Position numbers and translations under genes: made by a program. Below are positions 35,641 to 49,345 of a stretch of 64,000 nucleotides of DNA, piece by piece. This DNA comes from Bigelowiella natans CCMP2755. Taxonomy: Eukaryota > Cercozoa > Chlorarachniophyceae. The DNA is taken from positions 28,501-92,500 of the forward strand of contig ADNK01000542.1 of assembly GCA_000320545.1 (NCBI GenBank), in the 5' to 3' direction. Within the stretch, counting starts at the first letter, position 1. Each line of letters starts with the position of its first letter. The notes beneath the pieces are model-generated. The model was not told where the DNA came from, did no database searches, and saw only the letters and a list, made by a program, of their open reading frames with translations.

Positions 35641-37272
35641 TGGTTACCTCACTGCAGGCGAGATACACAAGAATTAAGTTACGTCATTTTCATGTCTTGA
35701 GCATTCCCTGTCGCAACACCAACCCCTCCTAAGAATGTAGTCAACAGCTACTCGTGAGCTTTTACGGAGCAGCATGAACGTTGTTTATCGTTTTCTCTAC
35801 ACACCGAAAACCAGAGGGGGGATAAGCCATCCGAGGACCGATGCCATTCTCCTTCTTACCATCAAATTCAATATATTATTTTTATTCGAAAAAAAGAGGG
35901 GGGAAGACGGCTGTCAACACCTTCTGTGCAGACCCCCTGAGTTACGTGATGAGCGGTGACGGCGAGTGAAATGCGCCATTCTACTATTTGAATGCGTAGA
36001 TGATTACGAGGAAAACAATGACTAATGAACGCTCTTACGGAATACGGTTTAGCGGCCGAGAGCGGTGCCCGCCGCCACCGACGAATTCTTTTAAAAATAA
36101 GGATATGAAAGAGGTTTCAGAGCCTGTTGTATCTGTCTTCTTGCGTTCATGTGATTTACTGAATAATGGCGTGGGGGATTGCAGAATCTGCTTCGAAGAA
36201 AAGAGAGCGCGCTGCATTGGTAGCGAGGTGGAGGCACAGCGCCAGGGTGAGGACGACGAAGACGACGAGGACGGCAGGACGGCGAGGCGGGTGATAGAGA
36301 GAGAGAGAGAGCTTTGAGTAGCCGACGACCGATTAAAGAAACGCCGAGAAAGGAAAGATAAACGACGCATGTTATACCGGTATCCCGTCTAATCACTGGC
36401 CCAATATCACAAAGAAAGTCGGTCTCACTCTGTGCACAGTCGCATGCCAACCAAGAGAAATAACCGTCCCAAATCCGCAACGAGAAGCCGTCGGTCTGCT
36501 CTCGTTTTCGCCCAAGATTTGCGGCGATTTCCCGTTTTTGTTCGGCGCGAATGAGTCATCAGTGGCCAGCTTACCGGGTGCAACCGGTCGGTGAAAAGCT
36601 TATCGGCAGCCTGACCTCAAACACAAGAAAAACTTAGTTCGTGCGCCAACAACCTCGGTTTTAGCAGACAACGATACGATATCGTTCCTTCGAAGTGAAA
36701 AATGGCATGTGTCTCCAAGAGATTGGCCTGCTGCAAGAGAAGAGGTGCGTCTGAAGCCACGAGACAAACTACGAGAGACGAGACAAGTACGATCTTTTCA
36801 AGTTGAGACAAATAGCATGTAGTGTCGGATGGAAGAGCTTCCTGAATCAAAGGAGACCTTTCTTCTGCGACTTGACGACCATGCCAAATGGCGATAATTT
36901 TGGGTGGAAATCACCAGCGGAAGGAAGAGTCAAAGGTCTTGAACAGGGACGGCACATTCGGGCAGATTCTGATAGAATCACCTGAATTTTTCCTCAGGAC
37001 GGTCTGGTAAACAAATCAGCCAAGAAATGTCGAAACAAGCGAAGAAAGACCACATCCAATTCAAGTATGACACAACGATATACTTAAGTCGCATGGAAAA
37101 ATAGCCATATTTTATGTAATTTTGAGCGTTCCTAACGATCTGTGGTAGGATTACTAGGTATGTCTCCTTTTCCAACGCACTTCTTCTTCTTCGTCAACCC
37201 AAAAAAAGACGAGAGTCGTACATAGCCCATTCCTGCTTACCCCCCTCAGGCCATCGACCAATCTTGAGCCAC
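35641..37272. other. Divergent region; holds a candidate presequence exon
   Basis: Between the amidohydrolase (-) and the kinase (+). Apart from the candidate exon at 36035-36370 I see no supported coding sequence. A small exon at about 35720-35750 could belong to the amidohydrolase. Confidence 0.4.
36035..36370 (-). other. Candidate first exon with organelle presequence (amidohydrolase)
   Basis: Minus-strand frame from an ATG at 36370 reads MRRLSFLSRRFFNRSSATQS, then Ser/Leu/Arg-rich with almost no acids for ~70 residues, like a mitochondrial targeting sequence. It would fit as the start of the amidohydrolase, but I could not prove the splice phase. Confidence 0.3.
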
Positions 37273-38379
37273 ATGAACAGTGGAGGACCAACAGGCCATT
37301 GCGGTCCTGTTTGTCGCGCGTAAGTTGGTCGCTGTTCTTTTTTTCTTTCGCGATTAATGTTGTTCGCCTTTTCAGGACTCTACCATTGATCTATGTGGCT
37401 ATTTTTTTGGTCTGCCTCGGGCAGGTGCTTCCTTCGATTCAAATTGAAATATTGTATCAACTGAAGAGCGAATGAAGTTTAGTTGACATTTTCCATATTG
37501 ACAATTAGTTCGTGGGGTTTTCAATTTGGCTAAAACGCAACCGGAGGAGGGCGGCTGTTTGGGCGGACAAAAACGCGGCAAGGAAGACCATTCTTCCTAT
37601 CTATGACTGGGTCGGCACGCCGCATGAAATCTTGGAGAGTTTGTACATTTGTTTGATAATTTGTTCTCATCCTATACTACTACAGGTCTTATATTGGGAA
37701 ATCCTCTACATTATTTGCCGAGCGGGGTACCATCATCATTCATTATTCATCATTCATCATCATCATCATCATCCTTTTTTGTCACTCCCATCATCACTTA
37801 TTTAAAACAAACCGTTCTGACGATATTATTCTCGTTTAGGTACATCTATTACATTCAGCAGCGATTCGCAGAACACATATGGGGCACCACGGTAGCTGGC
37901 TTAACCTAACCCTTTCAGCCTGGGAAGCAATAAATGGCGTGTATATGCTAACGTTAACAGTCGTAACAACAAATCCTAGGTTATTTTTTGCGCCAGCAAG
38001 ATATCCCAATACTTCGTATTGAGTTACCTCGTGCAGCATCGAATGGGGTGAGTTACGCGCTTCGTAGTAAGAATTCAAAAGGAGGTGCATGGTGGTGGTT
38101 TCTGAGCTTGTTTCCCTACATTAGGTATGCAGCCGTTGGCCGTGCAATATTCGTATCGCTGTGGCTTTTTTCGATAACGATTGTCCTGCACGTGAAGAAC
38201 AGGTTTGTTTTCGCACCGCCTCTCAAGTTGACCAGAAGCTCGTTTCATCGTATCTATTGTTTCCCCCCTCCTTCTATATTTCCCAAAAAGATTATGGGAG
38301 TATCTACTGGACTTGATAATATTCACTTCTGTCCTCTCATACGCTTACGGTCAACGAACGAGCAGGTTGCGTAGTGCCA

Positions 38380-38411
<32 letters not shown>

Positions 38412-38925
38412 AGTAGCGATGATTAGAACCGAACAAGAGAGTTTACCATAATCTCGAAATGCCTCACCAAATGACGATGTAAAACCTACATTGCGATGTA
38501 ATCATTACTGAAACGATAATTTGTTGTTGAAGCCAAAGTGTTCTGACAAGTATTCTTTATTGTTGTGCAGATATCGATACTTCGTGTGGTACTTGGGCTA
38601 CCTAATTACCCTCTCAGCAGTTGCGGCGTGCATGTTCGGAGGGTATTATTATTTCTATCAATCCATCACTACTCGTGACTACATAGAAGAGAAACAAATA
38701 TTAGTACGAGCCGTACAAATAGTTGGACACTAACGTGGTGGTAGGTTGGTGAGAGCTTCGGCGTGGACGAGATTAGTTCTCCTCATCTTCTCCGACTTCT
38801 GTCGCGTAGCGGTGAGTATTCGATCAATATCGTTGAAGAAAACTAAAAGACACAATAATGACATCTTTCTTCGTTCTCGCTATCTTAACGCGGCCAACTC
38901 AAGTCGCGCTCTTTATTTGTTACTC

Positions 38926-38962
<37 letters not shown>

Positions 38963-40721
38963 TCCCAAGCGCTGCATACTTCGCAAAACAATTCCGAGAG
39001 AGAGATCAACATTATATAAGACCGATGGAAATTTAAATTATTGCTACTATAACCACCACCACCACCACCACTACAACTAAAATTACTACTACCACCACAA
39101 CTACTACTACTACTACGAAGTTGTTAGAAATCCCCTCACACCGTTGAAGATCGCCGACTACGTTTTGACTTTGGTCTGTATGAATTTGAATAGATACATC
39201 CTGGGCTGCTCTTAATGGTGCTGCTTGCTGACTCGCAGTGGTGGCGAAGTCTCAGGTACTATGCAATGCTGCTGCTGCTGCTGTAATGGGTCAAATTGTT
39301 GACGAATTCGGATATATTCTCGCACCCTTCAAGACCCTTTCTTTGTGCGTAACAACTCCTCTGACACTGGTCTACCTGTTTGAATTACTCGTCGTCGATT
39401 TCTGCAGCGACTCCATCATTCGCATGGGCGTTCGGCCCTCGATGAGCTTTAAGAGACTAAAGAGGTTCAGAGAACATAATCCGAGTCTTTTTCATTAATT
39501 GGGTGATTGTGGTTGTTTTTCGATTGTCATCGTCCCTAAAACTCTTTCTTCTTCTTCCTTCAGTAAAGCAAGATCCAGATCCTCTCTAGAGCTAGGTGAA
39601 GACCTTCCCGTCACAACAGTCCAAGAAACCCTGCGAACGCATCTGCAGCTCATCGACTACTGCACGTTGGATTTTTACACGTTTGAGTACCTAGACAAGG
39701 GTTCAAAGGTAGGAACAAACGACGCATATTTTGCTTCTATCTCACATCACCATCATCATCATCATCACACCGTCTCCTCCCTCCTCCTCCTCCTCCTCTT
39801 CCTGATCGATCATCCATCCATCCTAGGGGGAGGTGAGAAGATGCAAGTGGAAGCCAAAGGGAGATATGAAAGGAATAGACGTAGCTCTCAAGTCCTTTGG
39901 AAAGGTAATTGCTTGCAGCACTACTGTCTGCTATTTTTCGTTGGAGAAGAGGGAGATTCCCATGATGGCTAAGAACACCTACACACATCACAAACACATC
40001 ATTTCCCTAGTGATATGATCTAAGGGCGTCGTCATCTAACAACTTGCGTCGTGTGCGTTGTGTATGTACCAACTAAAGAACGATATATCGTTGGAAGAAA
40101 TGCTGCAGATTGGAAAAGAGGTAACACTTACAAACGAAGAGAAGACGAGACTGATAATGTGTATTTGGCCTGTTTGCTGTACAATCCCAATCTTGCTCTT
40201 ATGCTATTCTTGCTTAGGCCTTTCTGTCAGCACGGCTAGAACACCCCAACATAGTCAAGTTCTTCGGTCTTTGCATATCACCACCGTCCGTGCATTTGGT
40301 AATATGACTACTACAATTTATGAGTCACCATCATCATTCGTGCATGCAAAGGTCCAGCAGCTCCTCGCAGTTGTTACAGTTGCGACTGAAGCTATTGCTC
40401 TGAAATTGATGTTGTATTGTATCGATGATGCAGGTCTATGAGTACTGCTCAGAGCGTAGTCTCAGACATGTACTCAGAAACGGCAAGTTAAAATTAAACT
40501 GGGCAATGAGAGTCAGCTTCGCACTGCACGCAGCTCGTGGCTTGAGCGCCCTCCACAAGCAAAATATGATTCATAGGTAAGGGGTATTTTGGGGGGGAAG
40601 GGGGAGGAGAGAGGAGAAACAGAGGAGAGGCGGGACTATGGCCGTAATTTTGTGTTTTTAAGATTAGAATATGTGAATCATACACGGACACTGAACGATA
40701 TTTTCCTTTCCGCCTCCTCCC

Positions 40722-40766
<45 letters not shown>

Positions 40767-42413
40767 CTCTCCCTCTCCCTCTCTCTTACACACACATACA
40801 CAAACTGCACTGCCCTCTTTGAGCTTGTCCCTTTTTACATACATGCACAGAGATATAAAGTCTCGGAATCTTTTGGTTCACTTTGATGGCCATAGGTGTG
40901 TGTCAGTATATTATCTCTACTACCAACTGCAAGATCATGTTGATAACGACTTGGCCATGCAAACATAGGCACACACACGCACACGCACACAGGCAAACCG
41001 TCAAATAAATCATACTACTTATCATTCCGGCAGACGACCATTACTGAAACATGTATTTATATTATTAAATATATATATAATTGGCACAAATTCACCGTTC
41101 AGATACGTGGTGAAGCTCTGCGATTTCGGCTCAGCCCGACTAATCGCCGAGGACCAGAATAATCGGTTTTCTTCTTCTTCTTCCTCCGGAGGGTACTACC
41201 AGAGCAAAAAGAATAGTAGGTCGGGTACCTCTCCTCCTTCGCAGGAGGGAGAGGGGAAGAGACTCAACTGTGTCAGGAGTATCTTTAGAACGATATGCTG
41301 TGCAACGAGCGATCATAGCCGACATCACGTCGGGATGAATGGGAGAAGGCACGAGGCGTCAGATGAGCGATATATGACCTACATGACCGCTGTAGTCGGT
41401 ACCTTAGCATATATGGCCCCGGAGCTCATGCCTCCTGATTTCCCCTTCACGTCAGAGGTATAGCATGTTTATATTATATTCTGAATTTTCTCTAGACTCA
41501 TGAAATAGCAGATCCCATGGCAAAATGACTAAAATTCAGCTTGGAGACAACACCACATACGCTAACTACCTAGCTACTAGTGCTGCTTTATTATTATCTT
41601 ATATTCTGTGATATTTACCACACTGGTTTCCTCCTCCTCCTCCTCCTCCTCCTCCTCCTCCACCACCAAAACCCCTTCTTTCATTCAGTCTGTGGAACAT
41701 GCTTCATACGGCCTTTCAGCAGATATATTCAGCTTCGGATACGTTATATGGGAACTGCTGACCAGACGGCTGCCTTACTATGCTCTCAAAGACGTACGAA
41801 CGCTTCTAAGGTCTGTTTTGAGGGGGGGGAGACCTCCTGTTCCCCTCTGCCCTTCGCATTACAGAGAAATCATGCTCGAATGCTGGCACCAAGATCCAAG
41901 CAAACGACCAACAATAGATAAACTCGTCAGACATCTTGAGGTATTGATTATGTTTAACGGTCATCATGAATTATACTAGAAACGACCACGACCACGACGA
42001 TGACACAAGACAAAATCTCCCGAGCAGCTTTGATTTAACCTCATACTGACAGCGGCTGATATCATGTTCTTTTCCACGCAACAACAGATGGCTCACGAAC
42101 AGGCCTTGAAAATGGACTTTGAATGCTTAGATGCAAATAGTGCTTCTTTTGAAGGGGTTGTAACAACTTACTTTCCCTCCACCAAAAAGACGGTGTTTAC
42201 CCTACATTACAGAGCCTTGTGTCATTTAAGATCTCCCCTCCTCCTCCCCCTCCTCCTCCTCCTGCTCCTCAGGTTGCATTTCCATGGGACAAACACCATA
42301 GAACCCCACCCCTACACCGCTTGGATCACAGTATGTACCAACGGGGATTGATGAGCCCTGCAGCTAGAGGCTTTGGGTTACCAAGGAATGTCCAAGACTT
42401 AGCCAGAGAAGCT

Positions 42414-42416
<3 letters not shown>
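37273..42416 (+). CDS. Multi-spanning membrane TKL-like protein kinase
   Basis: N-terminal half: several TM helices in separate exons (LPLIYVAIFLVCLGQVLPSI at 37379-37440; FVSLWLFSITIVLHVK near 38150; YFVWYLGYLITLSAVAACMF at 38570; a hydrophobic exon near 39320). C-terminal half is a kinase: YLDKGSKGEVRRCKWK (glycine loop, first Gly replaced by Asp), VALKSF lysine, SARLEHPNIVKFFGLC, catalytic loop HRDIKSRNLLV split by an intron at 40580-40850, CDFGSA (about 41120), GTLAYMAPEL (about 41402), then WELLTRRLPYYAL and ECWHQDPSKRPTIDKLV. Catalytic Lys, Asp and DFG Asp are present, so it should be active. The DFG-to-APE segment is ~100 residues, several times the usual length. The tail has a poly-Pro stretch. 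It acts at a membrane; ligand unknown. Several N-terminal joins are approximate. Confidence 0.8.
38380..39120. repeat. Microsatellite cluster in kinase introns
   Basis: (GAT)n at 38384-38411, (ATC)n at 38926-38961, (CCA)n near 39052-39072 and (TAC)n near 39098-39117. Confidence 0.85.
40722..40763. repeat. (CT)n microsatellite
   Basis: Pure CT run in the intron that splits the kinase catalytic loop, about 90 bases before the acceptor at about 40849. Confidence 0.9.
41626..41661. repeat. (CTC)n microsatellite upstream of an acceptor
   Basis: CCT/CTC run directly upstream of the TCATTCAG acceptor of the kinase exon beginning near 41689. Confidence 0.9.
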
Positions 42417-42452
<36 letters not shown>

Positions 42453-42461
42453 TAGTAGTAG
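42413..42461 (+). repeat. (TAG)n microsatellite overlapping the kinase stop codon
   Basis: The kinase stop TAG (42414-42416) is the first unit of a run of TAG triplets in the same frame, so read-through would meet further stops. Confidence 0.9.
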
Positions 42462-43342
42462 GATATATACCTACATCGGTTTACGGGATCGGTCCCGAAT
42501 GCTACATATTGCGTTTATTAGAACCTGATATTTTGTCAATTAGACATAATCAATCCATATCCTATGCATCAATGAATGATAGGACTTCAATACTTTAATT
42601 CCCATTAAACTACCTTAGCCAGCTATGACTTACTTGGTTCGAATACGATCCTGCATGTATTGCAGAGCTCATCTAGCGCAGCATGTGCCGATACGCTTCA
42701 CAGTGCTTGTCGAAGTAGGACACTGCAAAGCGCGCCCACTAGCGACATGCAAATTAAAGCCTCCCTAAAATGTGATCCCATCTAGCCATGTGGCTTAGAA
42801 TGTTATACCTGCTGCATGAATTTGTGACTGCATCAAAACCTTCTAATCGATCTAGTAACGTACTGACAGCTTTACCATGCGCGCATGCGAGAAATACTAC
42901 GAATGTCTATCTATGTACACAGACGAACGGCCACCATGTAAAAACTAGTTCTTGACAGGTACATGGGCTCTGCTAGCAGTGGCCTAGCTAGCTAGGGGCC
43001 TCGCTGTGTCTAGCTAGGCGTGTTGAGTTTATCTAGCAGAAATCCGCAGTGGTGGTTGATGCATATCTAGATATGCTCTAGATACCATGCTAGAGTGCGC
43101 GATGGCAGTGATGCCATGCTGGCATTATTATATTCATTAGAGTTTATTGCCAATGAACTCATGCAGGCAGCGAACAAGCAGAAGCTCATACATATATTAA
43201 TATTATTTTAGGTTCTACTACAGTGGCATATCGCAAAATTGAATAGGCACCTACGTGTGCCATAGTCGAGCGTAATGAGCGTTGGTTTGAGCAGTGTTGT
43301 TAGAGGAACACCTACAGCAAACTTCATATACTAGTCGCATCA
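42462..43342. repeat. Palindrome-rich convergent intergenic island 8
   Basis: Between the kinase (+) and the glycosyltransferase-like gene (-). Perfect palindromes CATGCGCGCATG at 42876-42887 and GCATATCTAGATATGC at 43061-43076, CTAGCTAGCTAG near 42990, and ATGGCA-GTGA-TGCCAT near 43102. No exon supported. Confidence 0.7.
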
Positions 43343-44691
43343 CTAACATTTGTGTTGGTGAGCTACGATGATCTCATTCCGACACTTCTCATCACATTGA
43401 CCTGCGCAAAACTCGTACGATGATATCTTCCCATCCCTAGATTGCTGACATGCTTCCTTTGCGTTGCCACTGTGGTTCGATCGCATGCCTAGTGCAGCTG
43501 CATCAGGATCTCGAGCTAAAAGTGGATGACATAAGGCCCCATGAACAATTTGTCCATTCCTTGAAAGAGTCTGGAGATTATAGGAAAGCAAGCATTCGGG
43601 ATATATTGCATTTATCCGCAAGGCTGGAGGACATATACTCTTGAGTAAGCTCTTTTGGAGACATTTTGGAGTTGCAGAAAAGTTTAATGCGAGGTGTGCG
43701 AAGGAACGAGGCATCAAGAAGGCCATATCATTAAAACCGTTGTCATTTTGGGGTGTGACAAAGAACCCCCTCTGATTCTGCTGCTGCTTTACTGTCATGC
43801 TTCCCATTGGATGTACTTGAGCAAGGATGTTAGCATCTAAAGCATCATGAACAAAGAGCGAGTCTGGACGATGCTTAAAAACCCAGCTATATTTCTTCAA
43901 GCATTTTATTTCTTCGTCCACAACTTGTTCATAGCATGAAGTGAATCTCTGCTGGAGTATGTGCGCGGCTTTGTCCCATATCAGCATCTGACCGATTACC
44001 AACATTGCTTTACATTGAGGTGAAATAACTGGAGCTTTCACATTTGCTTCGAATGCCCTCGCTGTACGTCGGCAAGAAGGCCATAGGTACTCTAAATCTT
44101 GAAAATCCTTTGAAGACATGCCTTTCTTGTCCGTGTTCACAAATATGTCCACATTTGCGATTCCTCCCTGAATGCGTTCATAGTACATCGTCACTTTCAT
44201 CAATATAGATAACTATTTGTAGAGTTATCATCGATTTCAAAATTAATTCCTGCTCTCTTCTAGATAAATGTGAGTTATATTATTACGACAACCAGAGGCG
44301 CAACGACGTACTTCAAGAAGTTATCTATGAATCCAATCTTCCCCATTTTCTCCAATCGGTTCCCTATGAGACAAACTGCAACTTTGGCATCAGTGCAATT
44401 TGCATCGGCTCTAGCGTCTCGATGGCCTTTCTTCGACATAGAAACCACCTTGTTGACGTGTGGTTTGATGCTGTTATACGTGGCCTTATTGATGCTATAG
44501 AAATCCTCACCCATTAAAAGAACTGCATTTGCTACGATGAGTAATCCACATACAAACAACATTGCGAGCAAACCATGAAAGCACAAGCGTCTCTTGCTCT
44601 GCAAGTTTGGTAGACAAGTGATCGTTCTCCGTACTCCGAAACTACTGCATCTCTTCCACCTGCCGCTGCCTTCTTTTCTTGACCCAGGCAT
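43343..44691 (-). CDS. Type II membrane protein, glycosyltransferase-like
   Basis: Exons 44293-44691 and 43343-44212 join in phase 0 to 422 residues. Short basic cytosolic N-terminus (MPGSRKEGSGRWKR), one TM helix near residues 39-59 (LLAMLFVCGLLIVANAVLLM), then a lumenal domain. VAVCLIGNRLEKMGK begins the domain like the first strand of many Golgi glycosyltransferases; NVDIFVNTDKKG follows, and KKYSWVFKHRPDSLFV carries the RPD motif seen in several algal and plant glycosyltransferase-like families. The C-terminus is Cys-rich (five Cys in the last ~40 residues). The topology is clear; the enzyme class is inferred from these motifs and no donor or acceptor can be named. Confidence 0.65.
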
Positions 44692-45271
44692 CGAATCATA
44701 TATCTTGGAGAGGCATTACTCTGATGACGCTACTTCTGCATGCCATCAGATTGGCGTCGACAACAGTTGCACTACTACCAAGGAGCTATGAGCGATCTTT
44801 CGGTCGGAGAGAGGGGATAGGGTTCTTTCTTCGAGTTGATTCGAGGTTCGAAAAGTACTGCATTTCCACCTGAAATCCAGGCCATTTTATGAATCGCGAC
44901 AACTGAGAAACACGTTGAGCACAGTTGCCATTAGATTATGACAGTGCGACATCATTACATTCGTGTCGCATTAAAGAAATTTCTGGCATTTTTCCACCGG
45001 AAAACGCGGACACATATCGCCCCCCCCCCCCCTCCCCTGATCCAGCTACAGCTAATCACCGAAGTGAAGACGGACAATAATTCCAGAAGAAAACTGCGTG
45101 ATTTGCCTAAAAGACGTCCCTATTAAAGCCAAATTTCTACTCTCGTTCGTGCACAGGGCTCAACTGTGCACGGCGCGGGTGTCTCGTTCAAAGAACGTTT
45201 TGTCTTTCACAAAGCTCCCCTTTCAGCAACTATCATACTCCTAATTGAGTGTTGACGTGCATAAATCTGTG
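44692..45271. other. Divergent intergenic region
   Basis: Between the glycosyltransferase-like gene (-) and the PPR gene (+). No exon supported; a C run at 45021-45031. Confidence 0.5.
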
Positions 45272-46668
45272 ATGATGCTCAGCCAAGAACGTCATCAATT
45301 GCCTTCGTTGAAAGTAGCTATCACAACCCGCCAACGAGCATTTTGTGCTTATGTCTGGCTCGCAGTTTTCCTCCTGATAGTCAATTCAGCTCTTCTGAGG
45401 ATCCCCCTGGGTGATGTAGACGCAAGCTTCAGCTCTAAACTAAAGATGTGGCCCACCAGGATGGGAGAACTCAGTAGAGGCGTTAGAGGGCGCAGCGGCA
45501 GCAGCACAGTTGTACATGGGCTTAACAAACCATTTCGGTACAATCATCATCGAGGAGGCAGCACCAGCAGCATAAGCAATAGTTTCACACTACAGCCATC
45601 ATTACCGTTGTTTTCGTCACCACCAAAGTCACGGTCGTCGTTCTCCTCAATCGTAGCGGGGCTGCTGATTCCTGGAGAATCTCAACATCTAGCAAATTCT
45701 AGAAGCAAGCTCCGATCTTCATCATCACCACAAAACAGCAGGTCACTGTGGATGATGATGACGACGACAACGATGATGATAATAATAATAACCGTTTACT
45801 TGCTTCTGTTTATACCCGGTTTACTGATTAATCTGCTCCATTTGACAAAATTAAACAACAGGATCGGAGATAGCAGTGCTTGGACCAGACGTCCGCAAGT
45901 TATAATTAGCACGCGAGCATCTGCGAACAACGAGGATAATGAAGATGTGCGTCGCTATTGCGTAGTAGAGAGCACTCTAATCAGCAACGTTGCCTTCAAC
46001 TTAGTTCCCTTTGAGCAATAATGATGGATGCTTTCAGGTGAATGAGTTCGGAATGGAGATAGATTTGGGCGATCTGGAGCCAGAGGACCTAGCCGAAGAA
46101 GAAGGTCGTCAACATCTCTTTGCATCTATCTTGAACAAACGCTGAATGAACATGGGCCGATGTTTGTTTTATGCTTTTCGCAGAAGAGGAAGAAGAGGAG
46201 GAGGAAGATGATATGCAAGATGATTCAATCGAGGATATTGACAATCAGGTAGCGGCAGTGGTGAGAGTAGAGGAGCACATAGAGATGTTGCGGCTTCATA
46301 CTGATATATTTAGTGTAATAATACGAACGCGAGCCAGTGAGGTATTGTATCCATACTGCTGGCTTTAGCTACCCTACCTCTTGTCTCTTGGCCTGGAAGA
46401 ATTCTTTCCTGAAAGCAGAATTGATGGTGTTGTTAGGTGTTATCTTCGGATGATATTGACCAGCTCCAAGACATGGTTTGTACTTTAGCAGCAGCAGCAG
46501 CAGCAACAACTAGTTTAATAAGGAGAAGGAAAGGAGGGGGAGGTGGAGGAGGAGGAGGAGGAGGAGGAGGAGGAGGAGGAAGGCGGGTTGAGGGAGTAGA
46601 TGTTGTTAGATAAACTATGTAGTACTTAAAAATGATTATTTGTATCCTAACTTATATTATTTTCCGTT

Positions 46669-46721
<53 letters not shown>

Positions 46722-47168
46722 GTGTGTGCGCCGCGTGTGTGTATGTGTGTTTGTTTTCAATGTTGCATCAGAACACCGAGGAGGAAGATGACCCATCTCT
46801 AGTAAGTACAAATCTTTATATCTCTGAGTATCATCATTTGCCAGTCAGCATAAACGTATCTTGTTGGCATTACTTGTTCATCTTCATCATCTTCATCATT
46901 GTTCATCAATCTTTTAGTTTGAGGAGGATGAGTACGAGGAGGAAGAAGAAAATGAAGAGAGATCGTCATCGAAATCTGGGAGAAAGAGTGCAACATCAAC
47001 AACAGCAGCGGCAGCAAAAGGAGTCTCTTTGAACTCACAATTTGGTATAGTAATAGTAGCAGCAGCAGCATCAGTAATATGAGGGTTGGAAAGGGTTACT
47101 TTACTTTGTTTGTTGTTTGCTTTCTGGCACTACTTCACATCCATTGATTCATTGGCTGCTGGATAAGT

Positions 47169-47213
<45 letters not shown>

Positions 47214-47861
47214 GTAAATATCAGCAGCAGAGGAGGAGGAGGAGGATGAGGACGATAACTCTGTTTTTGAAGGAATAGAAGGTGAAGAGGATGTGGAAGA
47301 AGAAGAAGAAGAAGAAGGCGAAGGAGGAGATATTGAAGATGATAGCTCACTTGAGGTACTAGTCTTGTATTTGACGTTGATGTTGTTGGTGATGCTTTAT
47401 CTATCGATTGGTGGTAAGAGTAGCGAACAATGAGAATAAACGAGATGTTTCATTTGTGTTGCCCGGCTGTGCTGTGGTTGCCATCAGGCTGCGCTTCTGG
47501 GTTTGGATGAAGATGATCAAGGTGCAGATGCTGTCGGCATGGAAGGCGACGAGGGCAAGGACGATGACGAGGAGAATGGCGATTCATCGTCAAGCTCTAA
47601 AGCAGCATCCTCCGCCTCCTCCTCAAAGTCTCCCAAGCCAAAACCGAAAATCAAACCGAAGAAGGTACTACTACATGTGACATAATTTTATGAAAAAGTA
47701 CACGAAAGAACATCATTTGTTGGAATTGTTCCGCCAACGTTGAGTCAGCATCCGCTCCTCCTCCTCATCGATCGTCTTTTTTCTCCTCCTCCTCCTCCTC
47801 CTCCTTCTCCTCCCTTCCATAGTCATGGGACAAACGCGATGTTATGCGGGATGCAGATAAT

Positions 47862-47895
<34 letters not shown>

Positions 47896-48491
47896 TTCTA
47901 GCTTACCACATTGCTAGCAAGGGTCTGCCTTTATTCCTACAAAAACAACAAAAACAACAAAAACAACAAAAACAACCAACAACCCACTGATCATCACTCC
48001 ATCCTGCTTTCCACACCTTGTTTTTCTCCAATCTATCAAATCATTAGCTATTCAGTACTTAGTTATATAACATTCATATAACGATGATAACATAATAATA
48101 ATAATAATAATAATAATAATGTTAATAGTCCCTGGAACGATTATATTCCAAATAACCATCTTTGGAGGCTGCCAGACCCAACAACAACGAAGGTCAGTTC
48201 ATTATTATATGCTAAGAAGATCGTGATGACGCTAAAATTTCGTCATATCATCATCACAGCAGCAGCAGTAGCAGTAGTAGTAGTAGGAACGAGGAGGAGG
48301 GGGAGGAAGAGGAGGAGCATGAGAACGAAACCAGTTTGACAGATGATAAGAGAGAAGAGAGACTCATAAATACTTGTGCTTGTTCACCGTATTATATGTT
48401 TTTTATTGTCCCTGTAGCTGGAGATGTCATCATCTGCGATTTGTACAATATATAGTATTCCTCCTCCTCTTTCTCCTCCCTTAATTTCCTT

Positions 48492-48525
<34 letters not shown>

Positions 48526-48708
48526 CATAGGAATATAACCGCGTCATCCAAGTGTGGGCGGACCCTCCTCATAACAATCTCAGACGTTGCATCCAGGTTG
48601 GTTTTGTGTGTGTGTGTGTTTGTGTGTTAGATCAGCACCATCCATCATCATCCATCATCATCCCTTCATTAGCAATTGCTGCACGGTGAGGATAAAACAC
48701 ATACACAC

Positions 48709-48742
<34 letters not shown>

Positions 48743-49086
48743 TAATAATCGATTCGTCAGGTCTACAATTACATGCTGGAGGAAGGTGTGCGGCCTGATA
48801 TTGTGACGTACAACGAGCTGATGATCCTAGCTCTGAAGGTGCTACTGTTGATGCACACGTTTGTAGTAGGAAAGAGGAGAGGGGGGGAAGGAAGTGTCGA
48901 GGAGTAGACAAATCTATTTTGTAAGTTATCACTGATTTATTTACATTCTGCCTTATCCTCCACCTCTCCTTCGTCTCCCCCCCTACCAGCTCGGACGCAT
49001 GGATGTTACCCTGGACTACTACTTTAAGATGCTGGATGCTGGCATTGAGCCTGACGATACGACAGAGTGGGGAAGCTTGAAGATAC

Positions 49087-49151
<65 letters not shown>

Positions 49152-49185
49152 GTTGCAACCCACGTGGTAATTTGCGCATCATCAG

Positions 49186-49218
<33 letters not shown>

Positions 49219-49314
49219 GTCTCGTAATAATCCGTTATAGGATCGCTACGACGTACATCGAGAGATATGTCAATACATTCCCTGGTCAATTCAAAGCAAA
49301 GCATAAAGAGACTG

Positions 49315-49345
<31 letters not shown>

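Noticed and set aside
36000-36317. Plus-strand frame of 105 residues with an acidic tail
   Set aside because: Antisense to a stronger minus-strand presequence-like frame and without supporting exons.
48421-48460. Extra exon LEMSSSAI in the PPR gene
   Set aside because: No donor in the needed phase; joining the exon ending at about 48192 directly to EYNRVIQ at 48530 keeps the frame and the PPR unit.
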